A program made the translations under genes and the position numbers. A model generated the notes under the pieces. It saw only the letters and a program-made list of their open reading frames with translations, searched no databases and was not told the origin of the DNA. Shown here piece by piece: positions 53,792-63,844 of a stretch of 64,000 nucleotides of DNA (the stretch's first letter is position 1; every line of letters starts with the position of its first letter). The stretch spans positions 167,820 through 231,819 of the forward strand of contig CAVTAP010000016.1 in NCBI GenBank assembly GCA_963732695.1, given 5' to 3'. The DNA comes from CADEDH01 sp963732695. GTDB taxonomy: Bacteria > Actinomycetota > Acidimicrobiia > Acidimicrobiales > SZUA-35.

Positions 53792-55239
53792 CACAAACCG
53801 CTCTTCTCATTTGCGTGGGGAGCGGCGGGTTCGGATGGGGGCGGGTCGGGTGGTGAGTTTGGTCCAGTCGCAGCCGCCGGCGTGGAGTAGAACTCGTAGC
53901 CGGTAGTGGTCGAAGCAGCGGTAGCCGTGCCCGGCTCGTTTGACCTTCTTGATGCACAGGTTCAAGCCTTCGGTCGGCCCGTTGGAAGCACCGGTGCGGT
54001 GATGGTTCAAGATCTCGGTCCACCACTTGCGCAGGGTCAGCCCGAGGGAGCGGAGTTCGGGCACGTCGTCGTCCAGGCAGGCCCTGATCGTCCGGCCCAA
54101 CACGATGGTGGCCAGGTTGATGGAGTCGGTGAGGTAGATGTCTCGGACCATCTCCCGGGCCAGCCACCCGCCGAGGACCTCATCGTTGGGGTCACCGAGA
54201 CGGAGGCCCTCGAGGAGCCGGGTACGGCCCCGCTCGGTCAAGCGTTCGTCTCCGGTGAGCAGGATCTTGCGGATCTTGTAGAGAGGATCGCCCTTGCGGC
54301 CACGATGGCCGAGGGTGTCGTTCTGGACCCGGCGGCGGATGGCGTCCAGGCACCGCTGAGCCACCCGCACCACGTGGAACGGGTCGGCCACCTTGCGGGC
54401 GTGGTCCAACAACCCGACCATCCCCGATCGGTAGGCGTCGGTCAGGTCAGTGGCCACCACCTTCACCGCCCGCAACCACCCGCCGGGCTGACGCAAGAGC
54501 CATCGCCGCAGGTCAGACCCACTACGGCCCTCGATCAGATCGATCACGATCCGACGGTCCAAGTCGATCATCCCCGTGGCATACACGGTGGCGGCCTCCG
54601 GAGTGGCCGCCTTGTACGACGTCTCATCGACACCGAGCTGGCGGACGGTCCCGACCCGGGCCGGGTCATCAACCAAGGGTCGGCCGAACTCCTCCACCGC
54701 GTCGTGGATCGTGTCCCACGCCACCCCGAACCGGCGGGCCTGCTCAGCCACAGGGCGGGCGTCACGACCAACCATCACCGTCACCTCGACTGCCGCCCGG
54801 CGGGTCAACAACACCCGAGCCGCCATCGCCTCATCGGTCTCGGTCCACGTCCTGGCCTCGCAGTCCTCCTGCCGGCACCGCCACCGCCGCTTGCGCCACA
54901 CCAGGCGCACCGGCCACCCGAAACACTCCAAATCCCGGTAGGTCACCGGCCGCCGGTCCTGGGCCTCAGCCCTGGTCCCGCACGCCGCACAGCCAGTCGC
55001 CGTCGCCGTGGACTCGACCGTGATCGTCAGCTCACCCGACCCAGACTCGACCACCGCCAAGACCCTGAATCCGTCCAAGCCGAGCAGCGCCTCAGCCAGC
55101 CCAGTACCGTCATCCACACGGGGATCTCCACACTCGTCGCAGCCTTCGAACAGCCGCAACGATGACGAGATCCCCGCACCTCATAGTGGACCCTCAGCTA
55201 CCCCTCACTCCCCACTCCGCTGAGAAGAGCCCACAAACC
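53792..55239. mobile_element. Complete ISL3-family insertion sequence with 8-bp target duplication
   Basis: Element 53800-55231 with inverted ends: left 53800-53822 and right 55208-55230 agree at 19 of 23 positions (GCTCTTCTCA outer, GTGGGGAG inner). The flanking CACAAACC at 53792-53799 and 55232-55239 is a perfect 8-bp direct repeat, the usual target duplication of ISL3 elements. It inserted just upstream of the IS256 transposase gene. Confidence 0.9.
53807..55159 (-). CDS. ISL3-family transposase
   Basis: 450 residues, full length. Zinc finger at the N-terminus (GCAACGTRAEAQDRR; RWRCRQEDCEARTW), helix-turn-helix region (RFGVAWDTIHDAVEEF) and DDE core: QLGVDETSYK, KVVATDLTDAYRSG, KVADPFHVVRVAQ and the late Glu in ASNGPTEGLNLCIKKVKR. 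Uninterrupted frame, so this is likely the only intact transposase in the right-hand region. The stop lies inside the left inverted repeat. Confidence 0.92.
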   Translation of the reverse strand: MRLFEGCDECGDPRVDDGTGLAEALLGLDGFRVLAVVESGSGELTITVESTATATGCAACGTRAEAQDRRPVTYRDLECFGWPVRLVWRKRRWRCRQEDCEARTWTETDEAMAARVLLTRRAAVEVTVMVGRDARPVAEQARRFGVAWDTIHDAVEEFGRPLVDDPARVGTVRQLGVDETSYKAATPEAATVYATGMIDLDRRIVIDLIEGRSGSDLRRWLLRQPGGWLRAVKVVATDLTDAYRSGMVGLLDHARKVADPFHVVRVAQRCLDAIRRRVQNDTLGHRGRKGDPLYKIRKILLTGDERLTERGRTRLLEGLRLGDPNDEVLGGWLAREMVRDIYLTDSINLATIVLGRTIRACLDDDVPELRSLGLTLRKWWTEILNHHRTGASNGPTEGLNLCIKKVKRAGHGYRCFDHYRLRVLLHAGGCDWTKLTTRPAPIRTRRSPRK

Positions 55240-55319
55240 ATCTGACACGCCCCCGGGAACGGCGCCGGCTGCGGACCCACCCGACCCGCAAGCGGCCCGA
55301 GCTCGGTCGCCCGCCGACC

Positions 55320-55965
55320 GAACCAGGTGTGGTCGTGGGACATCGAGCGCCACGAGGTGCTCTTGAACCCTGCGGTGGTGAAAGGACACCGCCATGGGCC
55401 CGTCGCAGCGGGCTGCGTTGAAGCTGAGGGCAGCCTGATCCCCGGGACGGGGGAAAGGGTGGACAGCAGCCCTGACAACGACGGGACAGGCCAGCACTGC
55501 CAGATGGCCTGGGTCCGGCAAGCGAGACGGAAAGGTATACGTGAGGAACCAGCGGCTGAACGCCTCTCAAGACGAGACCACCAGCTCGAACCTGGTAGAT
55601 CAGGGCTGGGCAGGAGCGCGCACCCCCGCTTCGGAGGGGGGAACTCCTTGGTTGGGTGATGTCGCCGACCGGGAGGCCACGGTGAATGCTTGCGGCGTAG
55701 CCGTGGCGAGGCTGCAGGGGCATAGCTGGGCACCGACCCCGTCGAAGGGTTCGAGAGTGAACGTGGGAACCACCCTGGCGGTCCCCTCCCCGGCCAGCGG
55801 CATGCTGGCCGGCGGGAAGGCCCGTCGTCGGCTGATGCCGCCAGGGTGGGGCGGAGGACCCGTAGTAGTCCGAGGCCGGGAAAGCCGGTCACATGGCGAA
55901 GGGGTCCAGCGTGTTCGCGGCCACCTCGCCGGTGATTCAGTGCAGACGCTCCGACAGAGAAACAG
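55320..55965 (+). ncRNA. Probable group II intron remnant (ribozyme 5' part and start of maturase)
   Basis: About 570 bp of purine-rich, highly structured sequence without coherent coding ends in GTAGTAGTCCGAGG and GGGAAAGCC. It then runs into ATGGCGAAGGGG (55893), the MAKGSS start common to actinobacterial group II intron maturases. Only about 20-25 codons follow (MAKGSSVFAATSP) before the sequence becomes unrelated. No reverse-transcriptase motifs remain, so the intron is dead. The call rests on remembered motif likeness and needs a covariance search. Confidence 0.4.
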
Positions 55966-56170
55966 ACAATGCGATCCTATTGGTCATGTCTGACATTGCA
56001 GGGGTCACTGACGCCCATTCTTCAGTTCTGGCCTATGGATTGCGAGTTCACATTGCCGCTCCCTGGGAGGAAGGGACTGAACTAAAGGTAGTAGCTGCTA
56101 GAGCCGGAGCTAAGTTGTTCCGACGTCAAACCATCGCCACGGGAGCTCTGCTGCAGTTTTCGGGCACCCA

Positions 56171-56537
56171 GTGTCAACCATCGAGATGGTGAATGCCGGC
56201 CACCAACCGCCGATGTTGATACGACATAATGGGCAGGCAGAGCGGTCGCATCGCACCGGCCCCTTGTCGGTCTGCCGAAAGCGAGCTACGACGTTTCGTT
56301 GTTTACCGTTGAACGTGGTGACCTGCTCGTCCTGTGGACTGATGGGGTAGAGGAGGCTAGTGCCCCAGGTGGTGATCAGCTCGGCGAGCAGCGGCTCACG
56401 GCCGCGATCTTGGCCGCCGTCACGCCTCTCCTCAGATCATCGCCGACACGTGCGTCGATCTGGCAATCCAACATTTTCGCGGCCGCCTGGCTGACGACGC
56501 GCTTGTTGTGGTCGCCTGCTATACGGGCATCGATTAG
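56171..56537 (+). pseudogene. SpoIIE/RsbU-type serine phosphatase, C-terminal remnant
   Basis: Three frames in order carry the PP2C-like SpoIIE domain. VSTIEMVNAGHQPPMLI begins at 56171. LVGLPKASYDVSLFTVERGD, with LLVLWTDGVEEAS after it, follows from about 56262. CVDLAIQHFRGRLADDALVV comes from about 56450 and ends at TAG 56535-56537. VNAGHxPPxL, GDxLxLxTDG and the DD near the end are the metal-binding and core motifs of the family. Two frameshifts and a missing N-terminus make it a dead gene. Such phosphatases act in anti-anti-sigma switches. Confidence 0.7.
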
Positions 56538-56663
56538 CTTCACCACCGAGGACACCGGATGTATGAGTCCCCTGGCGTGGTGCGAATCGGATGACCGTGG
56601 GGTGAGCCACCGGCGTGATGCTCGGTGTGTACCGACCAAAGTGCACACCAAGGAGAACACTCC

Positions 56664-56795
56664 GATGGCTCTTGATGAGTCTGCCGTTCCCGCTCTGCTC
56701 GTCGCGCTCGCTTTGGGGAGGGCGCCGATCTGTTCGTCAGTTGGCCCAGTGGGCGCTGGAGGGAGCTGATCGACGTCGCCGGCCCGGACGGGGCG
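56664..56795 (+). pseudogene. Second IS256-like transposase, N-terminal trace
   Basis: MALDESAVPALLVALALG (ATG 56664, AGGAGAAC upstream) continues in other frames with RQLAQWALE and RELIDVAGPDG. This resembles the start of another group of IS256-type transposases. Two frameshifts in 130 bp; the rest is missing. From about 56538 to 57074 I see no other recognisable coding sequence. Confidence 0.4.
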
Positions 56796-56816
56796 GGGGG
56801 GGGGGAGGGGGGGGAG
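56790..56816. repeat. Poly-G tract
   Basis: Runs of 11 and 8 consecutive G separated by one A (56795-56814). Homopolymers of this length are unstable and error-prone in sequencing, so base counts here are uncertain. Confidence 0.8.
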
Positions 56817-57074
56817 ATCGCGAGCACCGGACGCGCTCGAAATAGGTGGAAACGCCAGCAACGACAAGCAGGATCCCCTGTCGTCGCACGGTGCGGCATC
56901 GACGGCCCTGGTACGGAGACCGCGGCGTCGGTCGACATCAGGAGGCCGAAGGGCTCGGCTCCTCTGCGAACGCTCCGTCTTGCCTGGTCGGCCGCCGGGG
57001 GAACGAAGCCGTGGACCTCCCTCGTCGAGCGGATCCACGAGCGTCGGTCGGGACCTGGGCCATGAGGCCTTGGA

Positions 57075-57440
57075 CTACGGCTCCAACACCACCTTGATCG
57101 TTCCGCTCGATCGGTTGCGTGCCGTCGCGAAGGCTCCGGCGGCAGCATCGAGCGGGAACCGGTGGGTGATCAGGGCACCGGCTACTTCCGAGTTCGCCGC
57201 CAAGAGGCTTGGGGCGACGTCAGCGTCCCGGGACTGCCCAACCCTCGAATACCCGATGGCCGGCACGAGGTCGAGCTGCTGCTCAAACAGCTCGCCTGGA
57301 ACTTGAAGGCCGGTACCAACCCTCCAGCGAGCAAACCCGACCTCCAGACCGTGTGATCGCGACCGCCTGGTCGAGGCCTGCCTGAGTCCCGGTTGCCTCA
57401 ACGGCGACGTCATAGCCGACAGTCACGGTCAGTGACGCTC
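57075..57440 (-). pseudogene. Zinc-type alcohol dehydrogenase (MDR), C-terminal remnant
   Basis: VTVGYDVAVEATGTQAGLDQ and AVAITRSGGRVCSLEG in one frame are the NAD-binding strand and loop of medium-chain dehydrogenases. The ending AIGYSRVGQSRDADVAP, ITHRFPLDAAAGAFATARN and GTIKVVLEP lies in another frame. The frame changes near 57300. The catalytic domain is absent and the 5' side joins IS1380-type sequence near 57440, so the gene was cut by that element. Confidence 0.7.
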
Positions 57441-57913
57441 CGAGCCGTTCACCCGCCGACCGCTGGTGTTCATAGCAGGCTGCCAAGTCGAGGCTCACGA
57501 TCTCGGTCACCACCTGAGCTGGGTCGTCGTCCCAGTGATGCCCGGCCCGGTCCTGCTCGGGCAGAGCGTCGATCGCCGACCGCGAGGACCTCGGCGTGAT
57601 CAGCCGCAGTGTTCGACCCGGCGTTCCCCGGACGAACCAGTTGGGCCAATACCTCACGACGCTCCGCGTCGATGGCCAGGAGCGGATGGAACCCGAAGGA
57701 CCGCTTCCAGGTGCCGGCGGCGTCTTGTTTGTCCGAGCGGCAGGTGACGATCGTTGCGTCAATGTCGATCACGATCCGGGACCGCACCGGCTGCAGCGCC
57801 CACGCTGTGGCCCGAGCCTGAGTATTAGCGGCCACCAGTCCCGCAGTTCGGCCGGGCCGACCCGGTTGATTGTCCGCCAAACCGTCGTCGTCGACGACCG
57901 GAGCCGTCAGCAA
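57440..57913 (-). pseudogene. IS1380-family transposase remnant
   Basis: RIVIDIDATIVTCRSDKQDA with GTWKRSFGFHPLLAIDAERR and LVRPGNAGSNTAADHAEVL are the central DDE-region motifs of IS1380 transposases. The following part (AIDALPEQDRAGHHWDDDPA) is in another frame. Both ends of the gene are missing. Confidence 0.75.
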
Positions 57914-58109
57914 GTCCGCTGACCTATATCACCCGTCTTTGTCGGCGCAAAGCTCACGGTTGATCACTTCCTGAACAGCCCATCGGACCGTCACGATGGA
58001 CATAGAGTTCGGGAGCTATCGTGCAATGAGCCCCTCGATGACGCCATAGGGGGCCCAGCAGTCCGCTCCTCGTTGGTCGGCTCGGCACCCATGGAACTCG
58101 AGGCAGTCC

Positions 58110-58285
58110 CGGCCGACTCCTCCGCACCGCTGCTCATCCGCTGTCCTCCAGTTACTCGACGCTGTACTTCGACGTGGCCGCCCAGCCCAATCCTCGTTCC
58201 AGGAGAGCTGTGTCCGGTGTTGTTGACCTGCCGGGCGGCAATCGATGTCACCACCGCAATGGTTGGTCGTGACGCCCGCCGATTT
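58110..58285 (+). pseudogene. ISL3-family transposase trace
   Basis: PVLLTCRAAIDVTTAMVGRDAR aligns by eye with RVLLTRRAAVEVTVMVGRDAR of the intact ISL3 transposase at 53807-55159, and the Cys-spaced CPPVTRRCTSTW fits its zinc-finger end. About 60 codons remain, on the opposite strand to the intact copy. It truncates the sialidase remnant at its C-terminus. Confidence 0.55.
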
Positions 58286-59762
58286 AAGCGAGACGCGTAT
58301 CGCCCGGATGTCGGCCCCGTCGTCGTTGGTGGAGGCGAAGAAGCCGATGACGTGGTCGCCGACGTAGTCTCCAGGCCCATGTAGTCGCCGAGGAACAGAC
58401 CCCGCGGGTCTGCCGGGCGCGAAGTAGGAGATCGGTGCCGGGTAGTGGTCGAACGGGCCGTGCAGGTGCTGCTCCGCCGCCCAGTGGCACCGCCGTCGTG
58501 CGAGTGCCGCAGCCAGACATCGGTGGTGGCGATACCGTCGCCGAGACGTTGTTGCGGTCGTCGTAGTAGGTCGAGTACCACGGTGCCGTTGGCGGTGACC
58601 TCGACCGCGTGGTTGTATGCCTGGCACGCCGGGGCCACCGGTGGAGACCACGGTCGGCCCGGTCCAGTGCCGTCCGCCGTCGGTGGACTGAGCCATCACG
58701 ACCTTGTTCAGGCGTTCGCCAGCCCGTCGGCCCACACGACGTAGATTGCGCCGCTCGTCCGGGTCGATGGCGATGTCGGGGATGTAGTCGCCGGCGCGGA
58801 TCGGGAAGCCGTCGTCCGGAACGAACAGCTGCGTCGTGCGATGCGGGGCGATCTTCGCCGGCGCCGACCAGTCTTTCCGGCATCGTGGGAGCGCATGACC
58901 CCCATGTAGACCCGTTGTCGTTGGCTCACCCGCACCGGTGAAGAGGACGGCGGCCGACGTTGTAGAGGGTCCCGTCGGGAGCGACAGCGATCTGATTGCC
59001 CTGCATGTAGATATTCGACTGGCGCATCGGCGACGGCGTCGACCAGGTCGGCCGCCGTCTGGTCGTGCGCGAGATCGTCGGCGTAACCCCGGTAGGCGAA
59101 CGAGTGAAAATCGGCCAGACCGCTCTGCTTCCGCCGTTCGGGTAGTCCCCGCGAATCCACGTCGCGTAGGCGTAACCCGGCGTGTCGGATCGCCGGTAAT
59201 CGAGACCTTGTCGTTGGACCCTCGCAGTACCGCGTCCTCGATGAGGATGTGGGCGGCCGCCAGGTCCCGGTGCACCGGTCGAAGGTCGTCACCGCGATCG
59301 CCGAGCTCGAGCGCCGCCGGTGTCGATCGGCTGGCCGATGAAGTACAGGTTGCCGGCCTTGTCGTAGGACACCCACGGGTCGGTAACACGGCCGAACCGG
59401 GATGGGCCACCCTGACAGGCGCTCCACGGCACGTCGGGCAGCTTCGACCAGCTCGTGCCGCCGTTATTGGACATCCACGACGAAGGCCCGCGGGCGCCGC
59501 CGTCTGGCCAGCGATCCTGCTGCGAGACGCCAATGATCTCGTTCGGGTTGGTGGGGTTGACCGCGACGTTCGGCTCGACCTCACTGTTGTCGTACGGCTG
59601 GGAGAAGCCGGCCGACGCGCCCGCCGTGCACGATGTGAGGCCGGATCCTCCACTGACCTTGAGGTCGGCTCCGACACTGCCCGGACCCGCGGTCGCAGGT
59701 GAGCCGATCACCACCGAGGCGGCAAGCACCGACAGCACGCAGGCAACGCTGAATTTCCCCAC
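58286..59762 (-). pseudogene. Secreted sialidase/BNR-repeat protein, multiply frameshifted
   Basis: Begins with a good signal peptide (MGKFSVACVLSVLAASVVIG) and BNR/Asp-box features: EVEPNVAVNPTNPNEIIGVS, SNNGGTSWSKLP, STDGGRHWTGPTVVS, SHDGG. The protein runs through at least five frame changes down to HVIGFFASTNDDGADIRAI near 58290. No single frame covers more than about a third. It is dead cargo that once encoded an exported glycan-hydrolase-like or BNR protein. The mature C-terminus is replaced by the ISL3 trace. Confidence 0.75.
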
Positions 59763-60544
59763 GGCCCCACCCCCCTTTTCGTTGGAAGCCCCCTGCTACT
59801 TCTACAGCCGGATCAAGGAGGATTCAAGAGAGCGGGCGGTCGACGTTGCGAACTGGCGACCGTTTGTGATCGACCGAGTCCGCCCGACGTAACGAGCCGA
59901 TTGCAGCCACCTTGCGCCGGGCGAGACCCGGGCACCAGAAGGGTTCCTGTGGTCGGAGGCTGCGGAGGGCTCGATGGTTCGCTCCATGCTCGTCTCCGTA
60001 GTCAGCGGGAGCGGTCAGACGCGGCACAGCGCCCGACCTCGAGTTCAGGATCTGCGCAGTCGTGCCATTCAATGGGCTTGATGTCGCTCAGGTGGGGCAG
60101 TGTTGTCGACACCGATGATGCTCAGCGAATGGTCTCGTCTCGACGGACGCGACGCCATTACCCGGGGAGCACGATAAGGCCAGCAGGCAACCGACGAGAC
60201 CGGCGTTCCAAGCCGGGGCCCATCGGCGGCCCGGCGAGAGCCTTCGGTGAACCTCGTCGAGGTTGGCGGCGTGGCGGACGCACCGGTTAAGGCCAGCCCG
60301 TAGTTGATCTCAGCGAGGACGGCGTCGCTGTGCTCGGCATCGACGACGTCTACCGGGTCAGCGAATTGATGGAGCATGGCTTGTGCTGTTCTTAGCTAGA
60401 TTCTGGTGGTTCCCTCGGTGGTTAGTGGCTGTTGATCGTGGTCGGACGGTGTTGACTGAGTTTGGTGTCGTTTGCGGCGGGTTGATGGGGTGGGTGATGG
60501 CCGGTGTCGGGTATAGCGGCGTCCTGTAGCCGGGTGTTTAAGGG
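59763..60544. other. Stretch without recognisable gene
   Basis: Short frames exist on both strands (for example a leftward one opening MLHQFADPVDVVDAEHSDA at 60377), but none shows a known family, a ribosome-binding site and coherent composition together. 60380-60544 is probably the 3' non-coding end of the transposase remnant that follows. Confidence 0.5.
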
Positions 60545-60712
60545 TTATGTGAGTCGGGCGAGTTTGCGGGGGTTATGGGCGAATACACCGAGTCCGAGCC
60601 AGTTCTTGGCGCCGGTCAGGTTCGGCATGCGGGTGCGGTCCCAGCCGTGATCCCGTTCAGGGTTGATACCCGGGCTTCGATACCGGCTCGCCATCTGACC
60701 GCAGCGTTGATG
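60545..60712 (-). pseudogene. DDE transposase, C-terminal fragment
   Basis: VRWRAGIEARVSTLN in one frame and DRTRMPNLTGAKNWLGLGVF with AHNPRKLARLT (stop TAA at 60545-60547) in the next form the usual last 50 residues of an IS1182/ISNCY-like transposase. One frameshift near 60650. The upstream part is replaced by the integrase fragment. Confidence 0.6.
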
Positions 60713-60717
60713 CTCTG

Positions 60718-61050
60718 GGTCAACGGACGCACCACCGGACCGCTCTTCGTTGGGAACCGGAAGCCCCGCTCCCACCTAGCCCCGGCCACCGCCGACCTCG
60801 ACCCGATCTCGGGCAAGGCTCGGTTGTCGTACCGGAGGGCCGAGGAGATCTGGAAGCAGGCCTCCGGTGGGCAGACCCTGCACCAGCTCCGCCACTCCCG
60901 CCTCACCCACCTGGCCGAAGCCGGCGAAGACGTCACCATGATCAAGGCCAAGTCCCGCCACCGGTCCCTCCGCTCCCTGGAGCGCTACGTAAACCCGGCC
61001 CCACCGCCATCCGGGACCTCACTAACCGCCACGATCCCAACCGGCGTTAA
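60718..61050 (+). pseudogene. Tyrosine recombinase, C-terminal fragment
   Basis: RTTGPLFVGNRKP, ARLSYRRAEEIWKQAS, TLHQLRHSRLTHLAEAGEDV and AKSRHRSLRSLERYVNP contain the HxLRH box, the second His and the nucleophile Tyr of phage-type integrases. The N-terminal and core-binding parts are missing. A frameshift near 61005 shifts the natural end (AIRDLTNRHDPNRR, TAA 61048-61050) out of frame. It is unlike the integrase at 49632, so it came from a different element. Confidence 0.75.
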
Positions 61051-61162
61051 GCCAGTTCTATGTAACGGACACCCAGGTCGTCACCGAACCCAAGGTCGAC
61101 ATGGCGTGCGCTACGCTCGCGAACAGGACGACCCCGTTCACAAATTCAAATCAGGAGGACCC

Positions 61163-61405
61163 GTGGTCAAATGGGGCCGACAGCCGAACCGACTCGATCT
61201 CGGTGACCAGCCGGGGGAGAGTCTCGACGCGCCCCCCTTCAGGATCGACCCCAGTAACGAGACACCTTCAACCACCCCCCAGCTGAGGGCCCGGGATCTT
61301 GTCATCTACGGTCTTGCCATGCTAGGAGGCCTGGTCATCGTGGCCTTCATGATGTCAGCCGTCGTAGTCTTCGTATGGATCCTGGCCTCGGCCCTCACCA
61401 CCTAA
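61163..61405 (+). CDS. Small membrane protein of unknown function
   Basis: 80 residues from GTG 61163, with AGGAGG only 4 nt upstream, the best ribosome-binding site in this region. A polar N-terminal half (KWGRQPNRLDLGDQPGES) leads to one long hydrophobic helix (YGLAMLGGLVIVAFMMSAVV and following VFVWILASAL). The same frame runs on from the integrase remnant, but the strong site suggests a separate gene. No family recognised. It is one of only a few uninterrupted genes in the accessory region. Confidence 0.5.
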   Translation: MVKWGRQPNRLDLGDQPGESLDAPPFRIDPSNETPSTTPQLRARDLVIYGLAMLGGLVIVAFMMSAVVVFVWILASALTT

Positions 61406-61759
61406 ACCACCTCCTGCATTGTGCGGTCGTCCCGCTCCGGCGTTCCGGGCGTCGCAGGGTCCCGACCCGGCCAGAAGCTTCCAGTTCCTGCGCCCCGGGG
61501 GTTACCCCCGATGGTCACCCAGCGGGCGCACCTCGCCCCGCACGAGTCACTTGGCACCGCTACTCACATCGGCGACCACCACGCCGACAGGACACCAGTC
61601 AGGCGAGGAGACTGCACACCTCCTCATCTGACGAGTGCGCGTACCGCGGTCCCTCGGGTCGACGTCGGGTCGACGTCGGTGTTGGCGATCAACGAAAATC
61701 GGGTTTCAGGATCAGCGAAAACCGGGTTCCCGGGCTGGGTGTTCCTCCGGTGGGTGAGG

Positions 61760-62546
61760 CTAGCGGCGCCTCCGTTCGCCGGGTTCGGTGGTAGCGGTCG
61801 TGAGGGCTTGGTGCTCGCGTAGCCGCCATGATGGGCCCTTGATGTTGAACACGATCGCGTCGTGCATGAGCCGGTCCAGGATCGCTGCGGCGACGACGGT
61901 GTCGCCGAAGATTTCACCCCAGTCGGGCAGCCCCCGGTTCGTGGTCACGATCGTGGAGTGCTGTTTCTCGTAGCGCAGGTTGACGACTTGGTAGAACGCG
62001 GATGCGGCAGGCGCGGTCCATTGGCAACAGGCCGACGTCGTCGATGACGAGGACCGACGGCGCGGTGTACGTCTTGAGCTTCGACGCGAGGTTGCCCTCG
62101 CGGGTGGCCTGGGCGATGTTCGCGACCATCTCCTCGGCGTTGGTGAAGTAGCCGCGGAAGCCGGCCTCGACCGCCAATGTGGCGAGCGCGACGGCGAGGT
62201 GGGTTTTGCCGCAGCCGGGCTGACCCAGGAACAGGATCGGCCGGCCGGTCTCCATGAACCGCAGGGTCGCGAGGTCATCGACGAGGGCCCGGTCGACGGT
62301 GGGTTGGAACTCGAAATCGAAGTCCGAGATCGTTTTGCGGAACGGGAACCTCGCGTAGCGCAGCCGGGCGGCAAGGCGCCGGTTGCGGGTGGCGTCGGCT
62401 TGCTCGGCGACGAGGCGTCCGAGGAACTCGACGTGGGTCCAGTCGTCGGTGCGGGCGTCCTCGGCGAGCGTCGCGAAGCATTCCGCGGCCCGGTCCAACT
62501 GGAGGTAGCCGAGGTCGTCTTTGATCTGTTCGTAGACGCTCGTCAT
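61760..62546 (-). pseudogene. istB: IS21 helper ATPase IstB, frameshifted
   Basis: AAA+ ATPase that assists IstA in target choice. Walker A LGQPGCGKTHLAVAL and Walker B VLVIDDVGLLPMD are in the first frame. One extra base near 62017 moves the rest (SAFYQVVNLRYEKQHSTIVT, DRLMHDAIVFNIKGPSWRL) to another frame ending at 61760. Without the indel the protein would have about 262 residues, normal length. The ATG overlaps the istA stop (ATGA). Confidence 0.88.
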
Positions 62547-63844
62547 GACCGGCCGCCTTCATAGAGGGTGAGGTCAGGGGCGGCGATGTCGAAGTCGCCG
62601 GCGCCGAACTCGAGACGACCCGCCCGCGGAACCGCCAGCTCCGCTGGTGGTGTCACGACGTGGAGGTGGCGGCGCCGGTTGGAGGCCAACGCGGCGGTCT
62701 CCGCCGCGCTGCGATGGGCTGGGTCCCACACCTCGTGCCCGCCGGCGCGAGACGGTGCCGGGCGACGACGCTGCCGGCCCACGGACCGCGAGCTCGGTCG
62801 CGTCGACCAGCGAGGCGGGCTGCACGGTCTGGCCGAGACAGTCCGGTGGGACCGAGTAGCGCACACCGTCCCAGGTGATGAACGGCAACGCCCGATGCAC
62901 ACGGCGGGGCTCGACGTAGTCGGTGTCGAACCGGCGGGCCGGCAACGACCCGAGGAACCCCCGCTCGGCCTCGAACCGCACAGCTGGTTTCACGCCGGTG
63001 CTGCGATGAGTCCGGTCATGGACCCGTTCGGTGACCCAGCGGCCGGCACGGTCGTTCAGCTCCTCGATGCTGTCGGGCACACCGGTGACGACGAGTTCTT
63101 GGAGGAACGACTCCTTCAGATCGCGGAACGGCCGCTCGACCTTGCCTTTGCGTTTCGCGTCGCCGGCCTGGCACGCCTTGATCTCCACGCCGTGATGACG
63201 GGCGAACTCGAGGGTCGGTGGGTGCAGCACGAACCGCCGGCCTTGCGACTGGCCGAGCGCGCCCATCCGATCGGTCCGGGCGATCTTGGGCACACCGCCC
63301 GCGGCGTCGAAGAACCGGGCGATCCCCTCGAAGGTGTGCTCCCGATCCACCGACGTCGTGAACCACCACAGGCGCCAACGCGACCAGCACAAGATCATCC
63401 CGAAGCACCACAACGTCGGCGCCAGCCCGACCCCGCGCGCCCACGTCGAGCAGTCCGAGAAATCGAACTGGGCTTCCTCACCCGGTGGCGTCTCGATCGG
63501 CACCGACGCCGCGTCCGCAGCCCGGAACCGGGGGCCGCGCTGATCGCGCACCCAGCGCACCACCGACGGATACGACCCGGCGAACCCCTCGGCCGAGACG
63601 ATCTCGAACAACGACGTCGCCAACAACTTCGGGTTGCCGACCAACAACGCTGTCAACCGGTCAGCCCACACCTCATCGATCACCCGATGCCTCGTCGAAC
63701 CGTTCGAGCCGGCGGCGGGCCACCATTCTTCACCCACTTCGAGATCGTCGCCGGGTGATACCCCAACTCGTCGCCGATCTCCACGTACGACATGCCCTGG
63801 CGTTTCATCGCCAACACGTCCATGTATTCCTCCTGCGTCATCAT
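62543..63844 (-). pseudogene. istA: IS21 transposase IstA, several frameshifts
   Basis: N-terminal helix-turn-helix (VLAMKRQGMSYVEIGDELGY, ISKWVKNGGPPP) from ATG 63844. The DDE core comes after a frame change near 63700 (EAQFDFSDCS, ARTDRMGALGQ, KRKGKVERPFRDLKESF). The C-terminal part after two more changes near 62800-62740 includes EVWDPAHRSAAETAALAS, and the natural end DLTLYEGGRS is at 62543. The catalytic Asp, Asp and Glu are all still encoded. Three indels in an otherwise well-kept gene suggest either recent decay or sequencing error. Confidence 0.88.

Noticed and set aside
53906..55165. 419-codon frame opposite the ISL3 transposase
   Set aside because: The opposite strand has the complete transposase with zinc finger and DDE motifs.
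55194..55892. Several minus- and plus-strand frames over the presumed group II intron
   Set aside because: They overlap each other, lack domains and have no ribosome-binding sites. Structured RNA is a better explanation.
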